DNA of 64,000 bases from Achromobacter insolitus (GCF_002209555.1 NZ_NJIF01000004.1:248001-312000); one strand, 5' to 3'. Shown: positions 26,692-36,681, counted from the stretch's first letter. Notes: generated by a model not told the origin, from the letters alone. Numbers and translations: made by a program.

Positions 26692-28646
26692 CGACCCTGG
26701 ACATGCTTGCCCACTGGCGCCTGGACCGCGACGCGGACGGCCTGGCCTGGCTGACTTTCGACCGTGCCGGCAGCGCGGTCAACGCCCTGTCCGCCGACAC
26801 CATGGCGGAACTGGCCGTGGTGCTGGATACGCTGGACGCGGCGCCGCCCACCGGGCTGATCATCCGGTCCGGCAAGGCCACGGGCTTCATCGTGGGCGCC
26901 GACGTCAATGAATTCGCCAGCCTGGACACGCCCGAACAGGCGCGCGCGCTGGTCGCGCGCGGCTGGAATCTCTTCAATCGCCTGGCCTCGGCGCGCTATC
27001 CCACGCTGGCGTTGATCCAGGGCCACTGCCTGGGCGGCGGCCTGGAGCTGGCGCTGGCCTGCCGCTACCGCCTGGTGGCGGACCAGCCTGGCACCTCGCT
27101 CGCCCTCCCCGAAGTCATGCTCGGCATCTTCCCCGGCTGGGGTGGCATGCTGCGCCTGCCGCGGCTGATCGGCGCGCCCGCCGCGCTGGAAATGATGCTG
27201 ACGGGCCGCGGCGCCGATGCGCGCCGCGCCGCCGCGCTGGGCCTGGCAGATGCGCGGGTGCCGCCCCGCCTGCTGCTGGCCGCGGCGCGCCAGACGGTAC
27301 TCTCGCGCAAGGCGCCGCGCCGCGCGCGCGGCTTCGGCGGTTGGGCCAACCATTGGCCGCTCAAGGCCGTCGTGGCCAGCCGCGCCCGTAAACAGATCGC
27401 CGCCAAGGATCCCCTGGGCCACTATCCGGCCGCGCCTGCCATCGTCGATATCTGGGAGACGCATGGCGGCAACGCCTTGCAGGCCCCCGAGCTGATCGAT
27501 CGCATCATTTCGTCCGACACGGCACGCAACTTGCTGCGGGTGTTCCGCCTGCAGGAACGGTTGAAGGCCAACGGCAAGCAGACTGGCGTCCCGCCGGCGC
27601 GCCATGTGCACGTGGTGGGTGCCGGCGTCATGGGGGGTGACATCGCGGCCTGGTGCGCGCTCAAAGGCATGACTGTCACGCTGCAGGACCAGGACATGGC
27701 GCGCATCGCGCCCGCCATGAAGCGTGCCGCCCAGCTATATGCCCGCCGCCTGAAAGACCCGCGCCTGGCCCGAGCCGCATTCGACCGACTGACGCCCGAT
27801 CCCGCAGGCAACGGCGTGCCGCTGGCGGATATCGTGATCGAAGCCATCAGCGAACAGCCCGACGCCAAGCGCGCCCTCTACGGATCGCTGGAACCGCGCA
27901 TGAAGACCGATGCCCTGCTCGCCACCAATACCTCCAGCCTGCCGCTGGAGACGCTGCGCGAGGGCCTGGCGCGTCCGCAACGGCTGGTGGGCATCCATTT
28001 TTTCAATCCCGTGGCGAAGATGCCGCTGGTGGAGGTGGTGCAGGCCGAAGGCGACGCGGGCGACATGCAAGCCCGCGCGTGCGCCTTCGTCGGCCAGATC
28101 GACAAGCTCCCGTTGCCTGTCAAGAGTGCGCCGGGCTTTCTGGTCAACGCCGTGTTGGCGCCCTATATGCTGCAAGCCATGCGCAGCGTGGACGAAGGCC
28201 TGGCGCCTGAAGCCGTGGACGCGACCATGGTCGCCTTCGGCATGCCGATGGGGCCGCTGGAGCTTGCCGACACCGTCGGCCTGGATATCGCGCGCGCTGC
28301 CGGCGAGGAACTGGCTGGCGGCGCCGAGCCGCCGCGCTGCCTCAGCGAACGCCTTGCGCGTGGCGATCTGGGCAAGAAAAGCGGCCGCGGCTTCTACGTC
28401 TGGCGCGACGGCAAGCCGGTCAAGGGCAACCACCCGTCAGGCGCCCCCGCCGGATTGGCGCAGCGCCTGATCGAGCCGCTGATCGACGCCACGCGCCAGC
28501 GCGTGGACGCGGGTATCGTCGCCGACGCCGATCTGGCCGACGCGGGAGTGATTTTCGGAACGGGGTTCGCGCCATTCACGGGCGGCCCCATGCATTACCA
28601 GAGCAGCAATGCGATGCGCAGTATAAGACCGGCTGAGGCCGATTAG
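26688..28646 (+). CDS. fadJ: enoyl-CoA hydratase / 3-hydroxyacyl-CoA dehydrogenase (FadJ-like)
   Basis: Bifunctional beta-oxidation enzyme of 652 residues. The crotonase domain (1-200) has both catalytic glutamates in context (GGGLELALACRY and LPEVMLGIFPGWGG). The dehydrogenase begins near residue 303 with the NAD motif HVVGAGVMGGDIAAW and has IHFFNPVAKMPLVEVV with the catalytic histidine; the C-terminal dimer domain includes GFLVNAVLAPYM. It is shorter than E. coli FadJ (714). It is translationally coupled to the thiolase before it. Confidence 0.92.
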   Translation: MTTLDMLAHWRLDRDADGLAWLTFDRAGSAVNALSADTMAELAVVLDTLDAAPPTGLIIRSGKATGFIVGADVNEFASLDTPEQARALVARGWNLFNRLASARYPTLALIQGHCLGGGLELALACRYRLVADQPGTSLALPEVMLGIFPGWGGMLRLPRLIGAPAALEMMLTGRGADARRAAALGLADARVPPRLLLAAARQTVLSRKAPRRARGFGGWANHWPLKAVVASRARKQIAAKDPLGHYPAAPAIVDIWETHGGNALQAPELIDRIISSDTARNLLRVFRLQERLKANGKQTGVPPARHVHVVGAGVMGGDIAAWCALKGMTVTLQDQDMARIAPAMKRAAQLYARRLKDPRLARAAFDRLTPDPAGNGVPLADIVIEAISEQPDAKRALYGSLEPRMKTDALLATNTSSLPLETLREGLARPQRLVGIHFFNPVAKMPLVEVVQAEGDAGDMQARACAFVGQIDKLPLPVKSAPGFLVNAVLAPYMLQAMRSVDEGLAPEAVDATMVAFGMPMGPLELADTVGLDIARAAGEELAGGAEPPRCLSERLARGDLGKKSGRGFYVWRDGKPVKGNHPSGAPAGLAQRLIEPLIDATRQRVDAGIVADADLADAGVIFGTGFAPFTGGPMHYQSSNAMRSIRPAEAD

Positions 28647-28724
28647 GACCTGTACACCCTAAACCGGAACGACAAGACCGGCAGTGCCATAGAGACACAC
28701 CATCCATCACGAGGAGGCAGTACC

Positions 28725-30047
28725 ATGAGCAGACGTTCATTGTCCCTGAGCACCTTGTCGGCCATCGTGGTCGGCCTGGGCGCAACCACGACGGCGCATG
28801 CCGCCGGCTTTCAGCTCCTGGAGCAGAACGCCAGCGGCCTGGGCAACGCGTATGCGGGCTCTGCGGCGAACCCCGAGAACGCCAGCATCATCTACTACAA
28901 CCCCGCAGGCATGACCTACCTGCCCGGCTTCAACGTGTCCGGCGGCGTCAACCTGATCAAGCCGTCGTTCAAGTTCTCCGACAACGGCGACAGCCGCAAC
29001 CCCAGCATTCCCGGCCTGCCGGGCACCGGCCTGGGCGGATCGCGCCCCACCGGCGGCAATGGCGGCGACGCGGGCAACCTGGGCGTGGTGCCCAACATGT
29101 ACGCCTCCTGGCAATTGAACGAACAGTGGTTCATCGGCCTGGGCGTGGGCGCTCCCTTCGGCCTGATGACCGAATACGACGACGGCTGGGTGGGCCAATA
29201 CCACTCGAACAAATTCGAGATCAAGACGATCAACGTCAACCCGTCGATCGCCTATAAGGTCAACGAGAAGTTCTCTATGGGCTTCGGTGTCAATTGGCAG
29301 CACATCGACGCCAATTACAAGAAAAAGACCGTGCTTCCGGTTCCCGGCCTGCCGCTGGGCACCACCGGCGACGCCGACCTGAACCTCAAGGGCGACGCCT
29401 GGGGCTGGAACGTGGGCTTCATGCTGCAGCCCACGGACGACACCCGCATCGGCCTGTCGTACCGTTCCAAGATCAAGCACACCGCCAAGGGCGATACGGA
29501 CATCACCAGCATCTATCCGCGCGGCAACTCGGTCTCGTTCGACGCCAAAGCCTCGGTGTCCCTGCCCGACACCCTGATCCTGAGCGCCGCGCACCAGTTG
29601 AACGAACGGTGGGAGCTGCTGGGCGACGTCTCATGGACGGGCTGGAGCAGCATTCCCGAGCTGAAGATCCGCAACTCGGGCGCAGGCGCGCGCGACGACG
29701 AGCTGCCCCTGAACTTCCGCGACAGCTGGCGCGTCGCCCTGGGCGCCAACTACAAGTTCGCGCCCAACTGGAAGTGGAAATTCGGCGTCGCGTTCGACCA
29801 GTCGCCCGTGTACAAGGAAGCCGACCGCCCGACCTCGCTGCCGGACAATGACCGCTACTGGCTCTCGACCGGCGTGCAGTGGCAAGCCACCAAGGACACC
29901 ACGCTGGACGTCGGCTACACCTATCTGTACCTGCGCAAGACGGACATCGACACGACGTCCGGCAACCAGCTGACCAAGGGCCGCGTGGCGGGCACCTATG
30001 ACAGCAATGCCCATATCCTGGGCATACAGCTGTCGTCCCGCTTCTAA
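28725..30047 (+). CDS. fadL: long-chain fatty-acid outer-membrane transporter FadL
   Basis: Outer-membrane beta-barrel of the FadL/OMPP1/TodX family, 440 residues, for uptake of long-chain fatty acids. A signal peptide ends at THAA/AGFQ-like text (about residue 26), followed by the family N-terminus AGFQLLEQNASGLGNAYAG and the NPAGM motif in IIYYNPAGMTYLPG. It ends with phenylalanine (LGIQLSSRF), the usual barrel signal. GAGGAGG precedes ATG 28725. A strong terminator follows its stop. Confidence 0.94.
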   Translation: MSRRSLSLSTLSAIVVGLGATTTAHAAGFQLLEQNASGLGNAYAGSAANPENASIIYYNPAGMTYLPGFNVSGGVNLIKPSFKFSDNGDSRNPSIPGLPGTGLGGSRPTGGNGGDAGNLGVVPNMYASWQLNEQWFIGLGVGAPFGLMTEYDDGWVGQYHSNKFEIKTINVNPSIAYKVNEKFSMGFGVNWQHIDANYKKKTVLPVPGLPLGTTGDADLNLKGDAWGWNVGFMLQPTDDTRIGLSYRSKIKHTAKGDTDITSIYPRGNSVSFDAKASVSLPDTLILSAAHQLNERWELLGDVSWTGWSSIPELKIRNSGAGARDDELPLNFRDSWRVALGANYKFAPNWKWKFGVAFDQSPVYKEADRPTSLPDNDRYWLSTGVQWQATKDTTLDVGYTYLYLRKTDIDTTSGNQLTKGRVAGTYDSNAHILGIQLSSRF

Positions 30048-30056
30048 CCCGCCCCA

Positions 30057-30099
30057 CGGATGGCGGCCTGGCCCGGTCCGGCCCGCCATCCGCTTTTTT
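30057..30099 (+). terminator. intrinsic terminator after fadL
   Basis: CGGATGGCGG (30057-30066) pairs perfectly with CCGCCATCCG (30083-30092), followed by a six-T run at 30094-30099. It ends only thirteen bases before the TTG start of the next gene and just before its AGGAG, so either fadL transcription stops here or read-through sets lower downstream expression. Confidence 0.8.
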
Positions 30100-30111
30100 C
30101 AGGAGACTGCC

Positions 30112-32502
30112 TTGAGCAAGTTCGTCGTCAAACACGTCGCCGTCCTGGGGGCCGGCGTCATGGGCGCGCAGATCGCCGCCCATCTGGCCAATGCCGGCGT
30201 GCCCGTCACGCTGTTCGACCTGGCCGCCCCCGAAGGCGACCGCAATGGCACGGTCAAGAAGGCGCTGGCCGGTTTGAAAAAGCTGGAGCCGGCGCCGCTG
30301 GCCGGCGCGGCGCGCCTGGCATTCATCACGCCCGCCAACTATGACGACGACCTGGAACGCCTGCAAGGCTGCGATCTGGTCATCGAGGCCATCGCCGAAC
30401 GCATGGACTGGAAGACGGCGCTGTACGAGCGCATTGCGCCGCACGTCGCCCCCGGCGCCATCATCGCTTCCAATACCTCGGGCCTGTCGATCGACGCGCT
30501 GGCCAACGCCCTGCCCGCCGGCCTGCGCGACCGTTTCTGCGGCATCCACTTTTTCAACCCGCCCCGCTACATGCGGCTGGTGGAGATCATCGCCACCTCG
30601 CATACCGAGCCGGCCGTGCTGGACCAGCTTGAAACGTGGTTGACCTCGACCCTGGGCAAGGGCGTGATCCGCGCACTGGACACGCCCAACTTCGTGGCGA
30701 ATCGCATCGGCGTGTTCTCCATCCTGGCGGCCATGCACCACACTGCGCGTCTCGGCCTGGCTTTCGACGAAGTCGACGCGCTGACCGGGCCGAAGATCGG
30801 CCGCCCCAAGAGCGCCACTTACCGTACCGCCGACGTGGTCGGGCTGGACACGCTGGCCCACGTGGTCGGCACCATGGAAAAGAACCTGCCGGACGATCCC
30901 TGGCACCGCTACTTCACCCTGCCCGACTGGCTTTCCGCCCTGATCGCCAAGGGCGCGCTGGGCCAGAAGACTGGCGCCGGCGTCTACCGCAAGCAAGGCA
31001 AGGAGATCCAGGTGCTGGACCTGAAGGCGCAGGACTACGTGCCCAGCGCCGGCAAGCTGGCCGATGAAGTCGCCGCACTGCTCAAGGAGCGCGACCCGGG
31101 CAAGCGCTTCGCCGCGCTGCGCGCGAGCAACCATCCCCAGGCCCAGTTCCTCTGGAGCCTGTTCCGCGACATCTTCCACTACAGCGCCGTGCAGCTCGAA
31201 CACGTGGCCGACAACGCGCGCGACCTCGATCTGGCCATGCGCTGGGGCTTTGGCTGGGCCCAAGGTCCGTTCGAAACCTGGCAGGCGGCCGGCTGGCAAA
31301 CCATTGCCGGCGCAGTCGCCGAGGACATCGCCGCCGGCCGTGCCATGAGCGACGCCCCGCTGCCCGCCTGGGCGCTGGAACCGGACCGGCAGGGCGTGCA
31401 TGCGCCCGAAGGCTCCTACTCCGCGCGCACCGCGCAACTGCGCCCGCGCTCGACGCTGCCGGTGTATCGCCGCCAGCTGTTCCCCGAACGCGTATACGGC
31501 GAAGGCGCCGCCGAACGCGGTGTCACGATCTGGGAAAACGAGGGCGTGCGCCTTTGGAACCTGCCGCAGGTCGATGCCGGCGTGGCCATTCTCTCCGTTA
31601 CCTCGAAAAACCACACACTGGGCGCCGAAGTGCTCGAAGGCATTCTGCAGGCCGTGACGCGGGCCGAGCGCGACTACGACGGCCTCGTCATCTGGCATGA
31701 CGCGCCCTTCGCCGTAGGCGCCAACCTGCAGCAGGTGTCGGAAGCCTGCGCCGCAGGCCAGTGGGAAATGCTGGAAGCAACGGTCGAGAAGTTCCAGCGC
31801 ACCTCGCAGTCGTTCAAGTACGCGCAGATCCCCACCGTCGCAGCCGTGCAGGGCATGGCGCTGGGCGGAGGCTGCGAATTCCTGATGCACGCGTCGCACC
31901 GGGTGTTGGCGCTGGAAAGCTATATCGGATTGGTCGAGGCCGGCGTCGGGCTGATCCCGGCCGGAGGCGGCAGCAAGGAATTCGCTGGCCGCGCCGCCGC
32001 GCTGGCGGCGAAGACCGCCACGCCGGGCGAAGTCTTCCCCTATCTGCAGCCCGTGTTCCAGACCATAGCCATGGCGCAGGTCGCGAAAAGTGCGCTGGAG
32101 GCCATCTCCGTGGGGTTCGCCCGCGAACACGATATCGTCGTCTTCCATCCGGACGAACTGCTGTACGTCGCCATCGGCCAGGCCCGGGCTGCGGCCGAGG
32201 CGGGATATGCGCCGCCTCCCCGCCTGCGCGACATCCCTGTCGCGGGCCGCAATGGCATCGCCAACTTTGAAATGGTGCTGGTCAACATGCGCGAAGGCGG
32301 CATGATCAGTGCCCATGACTACCGCGTGGCGCGCAGCGCCGCCATCGCCCTGTGCGGCGGCGAAGTTGAAACCGGCGCCAAGGTCGACGAGGAATGGCTG
32401 CTGGCCGTGGAACGCAAGGAATTCGTCGCGCTGCTGCGCACGCCCGAGACGCAGGCCCGCATCCGCCACACCCTGGACACCGGCAAGCCCCTGAGGAACT
32501 AG
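30112..32502 (+). CDS. 3-hydroxyacyl-CoA dehydrogenase / enoyl-CoA hydratase fusion
   Basis: A 796-residue bifunctional enzyme with domains in the reverse order of FadJ. The NAD-binding dehydrogenase comes first (HVAVLGAGVMGAQIAAHLAN, then CGIHFFNPPRYMRLVEII), and a crotonase domain starts near residue 480 (GGGCEFLMH and GLVEAGVGLIPAGGG carry the two glutamates). The start is a TTG at 30112 with AGGAG seven bases upstream; no in-frame ATG with a ribosome site exists nearby. It pairs with the thiolase that follows, giving a second set of beta-oxidation enzymes in the locus. Confidence 0.9.
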   Translation: MSKFVVKHVAVLGAGVMGAQIAAHLANAGVPVTLFDLAAPEGDRNGTVKKALAGLKKLEPAPLAGAARLAFITPANYDDDLERLQGCDLVIEAIAERMDWKTALYERIAPHVAPGAIIASNTSGLSIDALANALPAGLRDRFCGIHFFNPPRYMRLVEIIATSHTEPAVLDQLETWLTSTLGKGVIRALDTPNFVANRIGVFSILAAMHHTARLGLAFDEVDALTGPKIGRPKSATYRTADVVGLDTLAHVVGTMEKNLPDDPWHRYFTLPDWLSALIAKGALGQKTGAGVYRKQGKEIQVLDLKAQDYVPSAGKLADEVAALLKERDPGKRFAALRASNHPQAQFLWSLFRDIFHYSAVQLEHVADNARDLDLAMRWGFGWAQGPFETWQAAGWQTIAGAVAEDIAAGRAMSDAPLPAWALEPDRQGVHAPEGSYSARTAQLRPRSTLPVYRRQLFPERVYGEGAAERGVTIWENEGVRLWNLPQVDAGVAILSVTSKNHTLGAEVLEGILQAVTRAERDYDGLVIWHDAPFAVGANLQQVSEACAAGQWEMLEATVEKFQRTSQSFKYAQIPTVAAVQGMALGGGCEFLMHASHRVLALESYIGLVEAGVGLIPAGGGSKEFAGRAAALAAKTATPGEVFPYLQPVFQTIAMAQVAKSALEAISVGFAREHDIVVFHPDELLYVAIGQARAAAEAGYAPPPRLRDIPVAGRNGIANFEMVLVNMREGGMISAHDYRVARSAAIALCGGEVETGAKVDEEWLLAVERKEFVALLRTPETQARIRHTLDTGKPLRN

Positions 32503-32503
32503 G

Positions 32504-32576
32504 CCCACCCCCTAGGGGGGCCCGCCCAGGGGGCGCCGACTGCGGACCGGCGGAGCCGGATCCGCGCGGCCCCGGC
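32504..32576. repeat. GC-rich intergenic palindromic element
   Basis: The gap before the thiolase holds the palindrome CCCCCTAGGGGG (32508-32519), a second CCCAGGGGGCG stretch and the phrase GGACCGGCGGAGCCGGATCC. These resemble the extragenic palindromes common in this group and share their C-block/G-block style with the repeat at 7829-7962. Confidence 0.5.
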
Positions 32577-32630
32577 AGGACAAGGCAGAAGACCGCAACG
32601 GGCAACGCCATGGACACACAAGGAATCACT

Positions 32631-33830
32631 ATGAGCAAGCAGATTCAAGACGCCTACATCGTTGCCGCCACGCGCTTGCCGGTGGGCAAGCGCAACGGCG
32701 CCTACATCACCACCCGCCCCGACGACATGCTGGCCGCCGCGCTCAACGGCGCGCTGGCGCAAGTCCCGGGCCTGGATGCCGCGCGCATCGACGACGTGAT
32801 CGCCGGCTGCGCCATGCCGGAAGCCGAACAGGGCATGAACGTCGCCCGCATCGGCCTGTTGCTTGCGGGCCTGCCGCAAAGCGTGGCGGGGGTTACCGTG
32901 AACCGCTTCTGCGCGTCCGGCCTGCAGGCGGTCGCCGACGCCGCCGCCCGCATCCGCACCGGCGAGGCCGACATCATGATAGGCGCCGGGACCGAGTCCA
33001 TGAGCGCCATGCCGCAGATCATGGGCAACAAAGTGTCGATGAATCCGGCCATCTTCGAACACCAGGAGAACATCGGCATGGCCTTCGGCATGGGCCTGAC
33101 CGGCGAAAAGGTCGCCGAACGCTGGAAGGTCTCGCGCGAGGACCAGGATGCCTTCGCCCTCGCCTCGCACCAGAAAGCCTGCGCGGCCATCGCCGCCGGC
33201 CACTTCCGCGCCGAAATCACCCCCTATGAAACGGTGTCGCGCCAGCCCGGGGACGCGAGCGGCACGGTGCGCGTCACGCGCCGCGTAGTCGAAGTGGACG
33301 AGGGGCCGCGCCCGGACAGCAGCGCCGAGGCGCTCGCCCGTCTCAAACCCGTGTTTGCCGCGCGCGGCAGCGTCACCGCGGGCAACAGCTCGCAGATGTC
33401 CGATGGCGCCGCCGCCGTCATCCTGGTGTCCGACCGGGTCCTGCGCGAACTCAACCTGAGCCCGCTGGCGCGCTTTGCCGGTTTCGCCGTGGCTGGAGTT
33501 CCGCCCGAAGTCATGGGAATCGGCCCGGTCGCAGCCATCCCAAAGGTGCTGCAACGCGCCGGCATCGGCCAGGATGCACTGGACTGGATCGAACTGAACG
33601 AGGCCTTCGCCGCCCAATCGCTGGCGGTAATCCGCGAACTGAAGCTGGATCCGGCCAAGGTGAACCCGTTGGGCGGGGCAATCGCCCTGGGACACCCGCT
33701 GGGCGCCACCGGCGCGATCCGCACGGCGACCCTGACACACGGCCTGCGGCGCACTGGCGGCAAGTACGGGCTGGTGACCATGTGCATCGGCACCGGCATG
33801 GGCGCGGCGGGCCTCTTCGAAGCGATGTAG
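32631..33830 (+). CDS. fadA: acetyl-CoA C-acyltransferase (FadA-type thiolase)
   Basis: Thiolase of 399 residues. Active-site segments are NRFCASGLQAVADA (nucleophilic cysteine), ELNEAFAAQSLAV, ALGHPLGATGAIRT and MCIGTGMGAAG. ATG 32631 has AAGGA six bases upstream; another ATG 21 bases earlier is in frame but less well placed. It follows the dehydrogenase/hydratase fusion, the usual FadB-FadA-like pairing, so the window encodes two complete sets of hydratase, dehydrogenase and thiolase. Confidence 0.92.
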   Translation: MSKQIQDAYIVAATRLPVGKRNGAYITTRPDDMLAAALNGALAQVPGLDAARIDDVIAGCAMPEAEQGMNVARIGLLLAGLPQSVAGVTVNRFCASGLQAVADAAARIRTGEADIMIGAGTESMSAMPQIMGNKVSMNPAIFEHQENIGMAFGMGLTGEKVAERWKVSREDQDAFALASHQKACAAIAAGHFRAEITPYETVSRQPGDASGTVRVTRRVVEVDEGPRPDSSAEALARLKPVFAARGSVTAGNSSQMSDGAAAVILVSDRVLRELNLSPLARFAGFAVAGVPPEVMGIGPVAAIPKVLQRAGIGQDALDWIELNEAFAAQSLAVIRELKLDPAKVNPLGGAIALGHPLGATGAIRTATLTHGLRRTGGKYGLVTMCIGTGMGAAGLFEAM

Positions 33831-33847
33831 GCGGAGCCGCGCGCAGC

Positions 33848-34393
33848 ATGAAGCCCTATTGGTTCAAGAACCTGTCGCCGCAATGGCGTGCGCGCCTGAT
33901 GCGGGTAGGCTTCAACCTGCATCCGGCGTTCCGCGCCACCGGCGGCAAGGTGGTGCATGTGTCCGCGGACTTTCATCACATCCGCATCAAGCTGCCGCTG
34001 CTGCGCCGCACCCGCAATATCGTTGGATCCATGTACGGCGGTTCGTTGTTCGCCGTGACCGACGGCGCCCACCCCACGATGCTGATGTCCGCGCTGGGCC
34101 CGGATCACATCGTGTGGGACAAGGCCGCCACCATACGCTACCGCAAGCCGGCCTACGTCACGCTGTACGCCGACTTCCGGCTGCCGCCGGGCGAAATCGC
34201 GGAAATCCGCAGGCTCCTGGCGCGCGACCATGAAACCACCCGGACCTACACGGTGGAACTCAAAGACCGCGACGGCGTTGTCTATGCCGTGGTGGAACGC
34301 ACGATCTATATCGCAGACAAGAAGTTCTACAAACAGAAGAACACTGGAGGAGAACCATGCGTCGCATCCCCGGAGGGCGAAAGGCCGCCCTGA
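33848..34393 (+). CDS. DUF4442 hotdog-fold thioesterase-like protein
   Basis: A 181-residue protein of the DUF4442 family, which has a hotdog fold related to acyl-CoA thioesterases. Family-like segments are RLMRVGFNLHPAFRATGGKV, NIVGSMYGGSLFAVTDGAHP and DKAATIRYRKPAYVTLYADF. The location inside a fatty-acid operon suggests action on acyl-CoA or acyl chains, not shown directly. The last 37 bases overlap the start of the next gene in another frame. Confidence 0.8.
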   Translation: MKPYWFKNLSPQWRARLMRVGFNLHPAFRATGGKVVHVSADFHHIRIKLPLLRRTRNIVGSMYGGSLFAVTDGAHPTMLMSALGPDHIVWDKAATIRYRKPAYVTLYADFRLPPGEIAEIRRLLARDHETTRTYTVELKDRDGVVYAVVERTIYIADKKFYKQKNTGGEPCVASPEGERPP

Positions 34394-34947
34394 GTCTCGC
34401 GCTCGCCGCCTGCCTGGCCGGCGCCCCCGCCCATGCCGCCGATGTGGAAGTCGGCGGCGTGCGCGTGCCGGACAGCCTGTCCGAAGGCGGCCGAACGCTG
34501 GTGCTGAACGGCGCCGGCCTGCGCACCAAATTCGTGGTCAAGGTCTACGTGGCCGCGCTGTACGCCACCGCGAAAACCAGTGACGCCGCCGCGCTGGTCA
34601 ATAGCGATGAACCGCGCCGCATGCGCTTGCGGCTGCTGCGTGACGTGGACAGCAAGAGCCTGGACGAAGCCCTGCAGGACGGATTGCGCGACAATACGCC
34701 TGCGCAGGAACTGGCACAGCTCAAGGCGCCGGCCGAGCGCCTGTCGGCCCTGATGGCTGAAATCGGCGCCGTGCGCGAAGGCGATGTGGTCGACCTGGAT
34801 TTCGACGCCCAGGGCGTCGCGGTCACGGATAACGGCAAGTCGCGGGGCCGCATCGACAGCCCCGCATTCGCACGCGCCCTTTTGCGGGTCTGGCTGGGCG
34901 ACAAGCCTGCGCAAGCTTCCCTGAAGAAAGCCCTGCTGGGCGGCTAG
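34357..34947 (+). CDS. periplasmic chalcone isomerase-like protein
   Basis: A 196-residue secreted protein. A signal peptide (ALSLALAACLAGAPAHA, cut near residue 28) is followed by a chalcone-isomerase-like domain (VEVGGVRVPDSLSEGGRTLVLNGAG in two parts, FVVKVYVAALYAT, LLRDVDSKSL, and RALLRVWLGDKPA). Proteins of this fold bind fatty acids in some organisms, which would suit its place between a thioesterase-like protein and FadD. GGAGGAGAA precedes ATG 34357. Confidence 0.82.
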   Translation: MRRIPGGRKAALSLALAACLAGAPAHAADVEVGGVRVPDSLSEGGRTLVLNGAGLRTKFVVKVYVAALYATAKTSDAAALVNSDEPRRMRLRLLRDVDSKSLDEALQDGLRDNTPAQELAQLKAPAERLSALMAEIGAVREGDVVDLDFDAQGVAVTDNGKSRGRIDSPAFARALLRVWLGDKPAQASLKKALLGG

Positions 34948-34970
34948 GACCCTAGACGGAATCCCGGGAA

Positions 34971-36671
34971 ATGGAACGAATCTGGCAGAAAAGCTATCCC
35001 GCGGGCGTGCCCGCGGAGATCGAGATGGACGGCGTGACGACGCTGGTTTCAGTGGTACGCGAGAGCTGCCGGCGCTACGCCGGCAAGACCTCGTACATCA
35101 GCATGGGCAAATCGCTCAGCTATGCCGAGCTTGACCGGCTGACGCGCGACTTCGCTGCCTGGCTGCATGCGAACGGACTGGGCCGCGGCGACCGCGTGGC
35201 GCTCATGATGCCCAACCTGCTTCAATACCCCGTGTGCCTGTTCGGCGCCTTGCGCGCCGGCTGCGTCGTGGTCAACTGCAATCCGCTCTATACGCCGCAC
35301 GAACTCCAGCATCAGTTGGCCGACTCCGGCGCTCGCGTCATCGTGGTTGCGGACAACTTCGCTGCAACCGTGCAAAAGTCCCTGGAAGGAACCGCGATCG
35401 AGCGCGTGGTGGTGACGTCCATCGGAGAACTATTGGGAACGGTCAAGGGGCGCCTGGTGGATTTCGTGGTCCGCCGAGTCAAGCGCATGGTACCCGCGTG
35501 GTCCCTGCCCGAGGCCTTGCGGCTGGGCGCAGCGCTGGAAGCTGGCCGAGCCGCCCCCTTCACCGAAGTGGAACTGGACCAGCGCGATCTGGCCTGCCTG
35601 CAGTACACGGGCGGCACCACCGGCGTGGCCAAGGCCGCCATGCTCACCCACGGCAACCTGGTGGCCAATCTGAGCCAGGCCTATGCCTGGGTGAGGCCGC
35701 TGGTGACCGAGGGCGAAGAATGCATCGTGACAGCCTTGCCGCTGTATCACATCTTCGCGCTGACAGCCAACTGCCTGACCTTCATGAAGATGGGCGCCAG
35801 CAACCTGCTTATCATCAACCCGCGCGACATTCCCGGACTGATCAAGGAAATGCGCAAAGTGCCGTTCTCTGCCTTCACTGGCGTGAATACGCTGTTCAAC
35901 GCCCTGCTCAACAATCCGGATTTCGCGCGCCTGGATTTCTCGCGGCTGCGCCTCACGATGGGCGGGGGCATGGCGGTGCAGCGTTCGGTGGCCGATCGCT
36001 GGCGCGCGGTCACCGGCCGTTCGCTGGCGCAAGCCTATGGCCTGACCGAAACCTCGCCAGCCGTCACGATCAATCCTCTGGACGTCAAGGAGTTCACCGG
36101 ATCCATCGGTCTGCCCGTGCCGTCCACCGATATCTCCATCCGCAACGACGCAGGCCAGGAGCTGGGTGTGGGCGAGGCTGGCGAAATATGCGTGCGCGGC
36201 CCCCAGGTCACGCAGGGCTATTGGCAGCGGCCCGACGAAACCGCGCTGGTCCTCTACCCGGACGGGTTCCTGCGCACCGGCGATATCGGCTACGTGGACG
36301 AAAACGGCTACGTATTCCTGGTCGACCGCAAGAAGGACATGATTCTGGTGTCCGGCTTCAACGTCTATCCGAACGAGGTCGAGGACGTGGCCGCCCTGCA
36401 TCCCGGCGTGCGTGAAGTCGCTGCGGTAGGCGTGCCCGACGAACGCTCGGGCGAAGCCGTCAAGCTGTACGTGATTCGCAAGGATCCCGCGCTGGACGCC
36501 GAAACCTTGATCGCGCATTGCCGCAAGCAGCTGACGGGCTACAAGGTTCCGCGCTACATCGAATTCCGCGACGATCTGCCGCGCACCAACGTCGGCAAGA
36601 TCCTGCGCCGCGAGCTCAAGCCCGCCGCGCAGGCGCCCGCCGCGCCGCCGCAGGCCCGGCAGCCAGGCTAG
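34971..36671 (+). CDS. fadD: long-chain-fatty-acid--CoA ligase FadD
   Basis: Adenylate-forming enzyme of 566 residues that activates fatty acids to acyl-CoA using ATP. The P-loop is YTGGTTGVAKAAMLTHGN, the adenylate-binding motif is YGLTETSPAV, and the FACS-type signature region is DGFLRTGDIGYVDENGYVFL followed by DRKKDMILVSGFNVYP. The catalytic lysine is near the C-terminus in TNVGKILRRELK. It is the last gene of the fatty-acid locus and is followed by a strong hairpin. Confidence 0.94.
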   Translation: MERIWQKSYPAGVPAEIEMDGVTTLVSVVRESCRRYAGKTSYISMGKSLSYAELDRLTRDFAAWLHANGLGRGDRVALMMPNLLQYPVCLFGALRAGCVVVNCNPLYTPHELQHQLADSGARVIVVADNFAATVQKSLEGTAIERVVVTSIGELLGTVKGRLVDFVVRRVKRMVPAWSLPEALRLGAALEAGRAAPFTEVELDQRDLACLQYTGGTTGVAKAAMLTHGNLVANLSQAYAWVRPLVTEGEECIVTALPLYHIFALTANCLTFMKMGASNLLIINPRDIPGLIKEMRKVPFSAFTGVNTLFNALLNNPDFARLDFSRLRLTMGGGMAVQRSVADRWRAVTGRSLAQAYGLTETSPAVTINPLDVKEFTGSIGLPVPSTDISIRNDAGQELGVGEAGEICVRGPQVTQGYWQRPDETALVLYPDGFLRTGDIGYVDENGYVFLVDRKKDMILVSGFNVYPNEVEDVAALHPGVREVAAVGVPDERSGEAVKLYVIRKDPALDAETLIAHCRKQLTGYKVPRYIEFRDDLPRTNVGKILRRELKPAAQAPAAPPQARQPG

Positions 36672-36681
36672 GCCCGAACCC

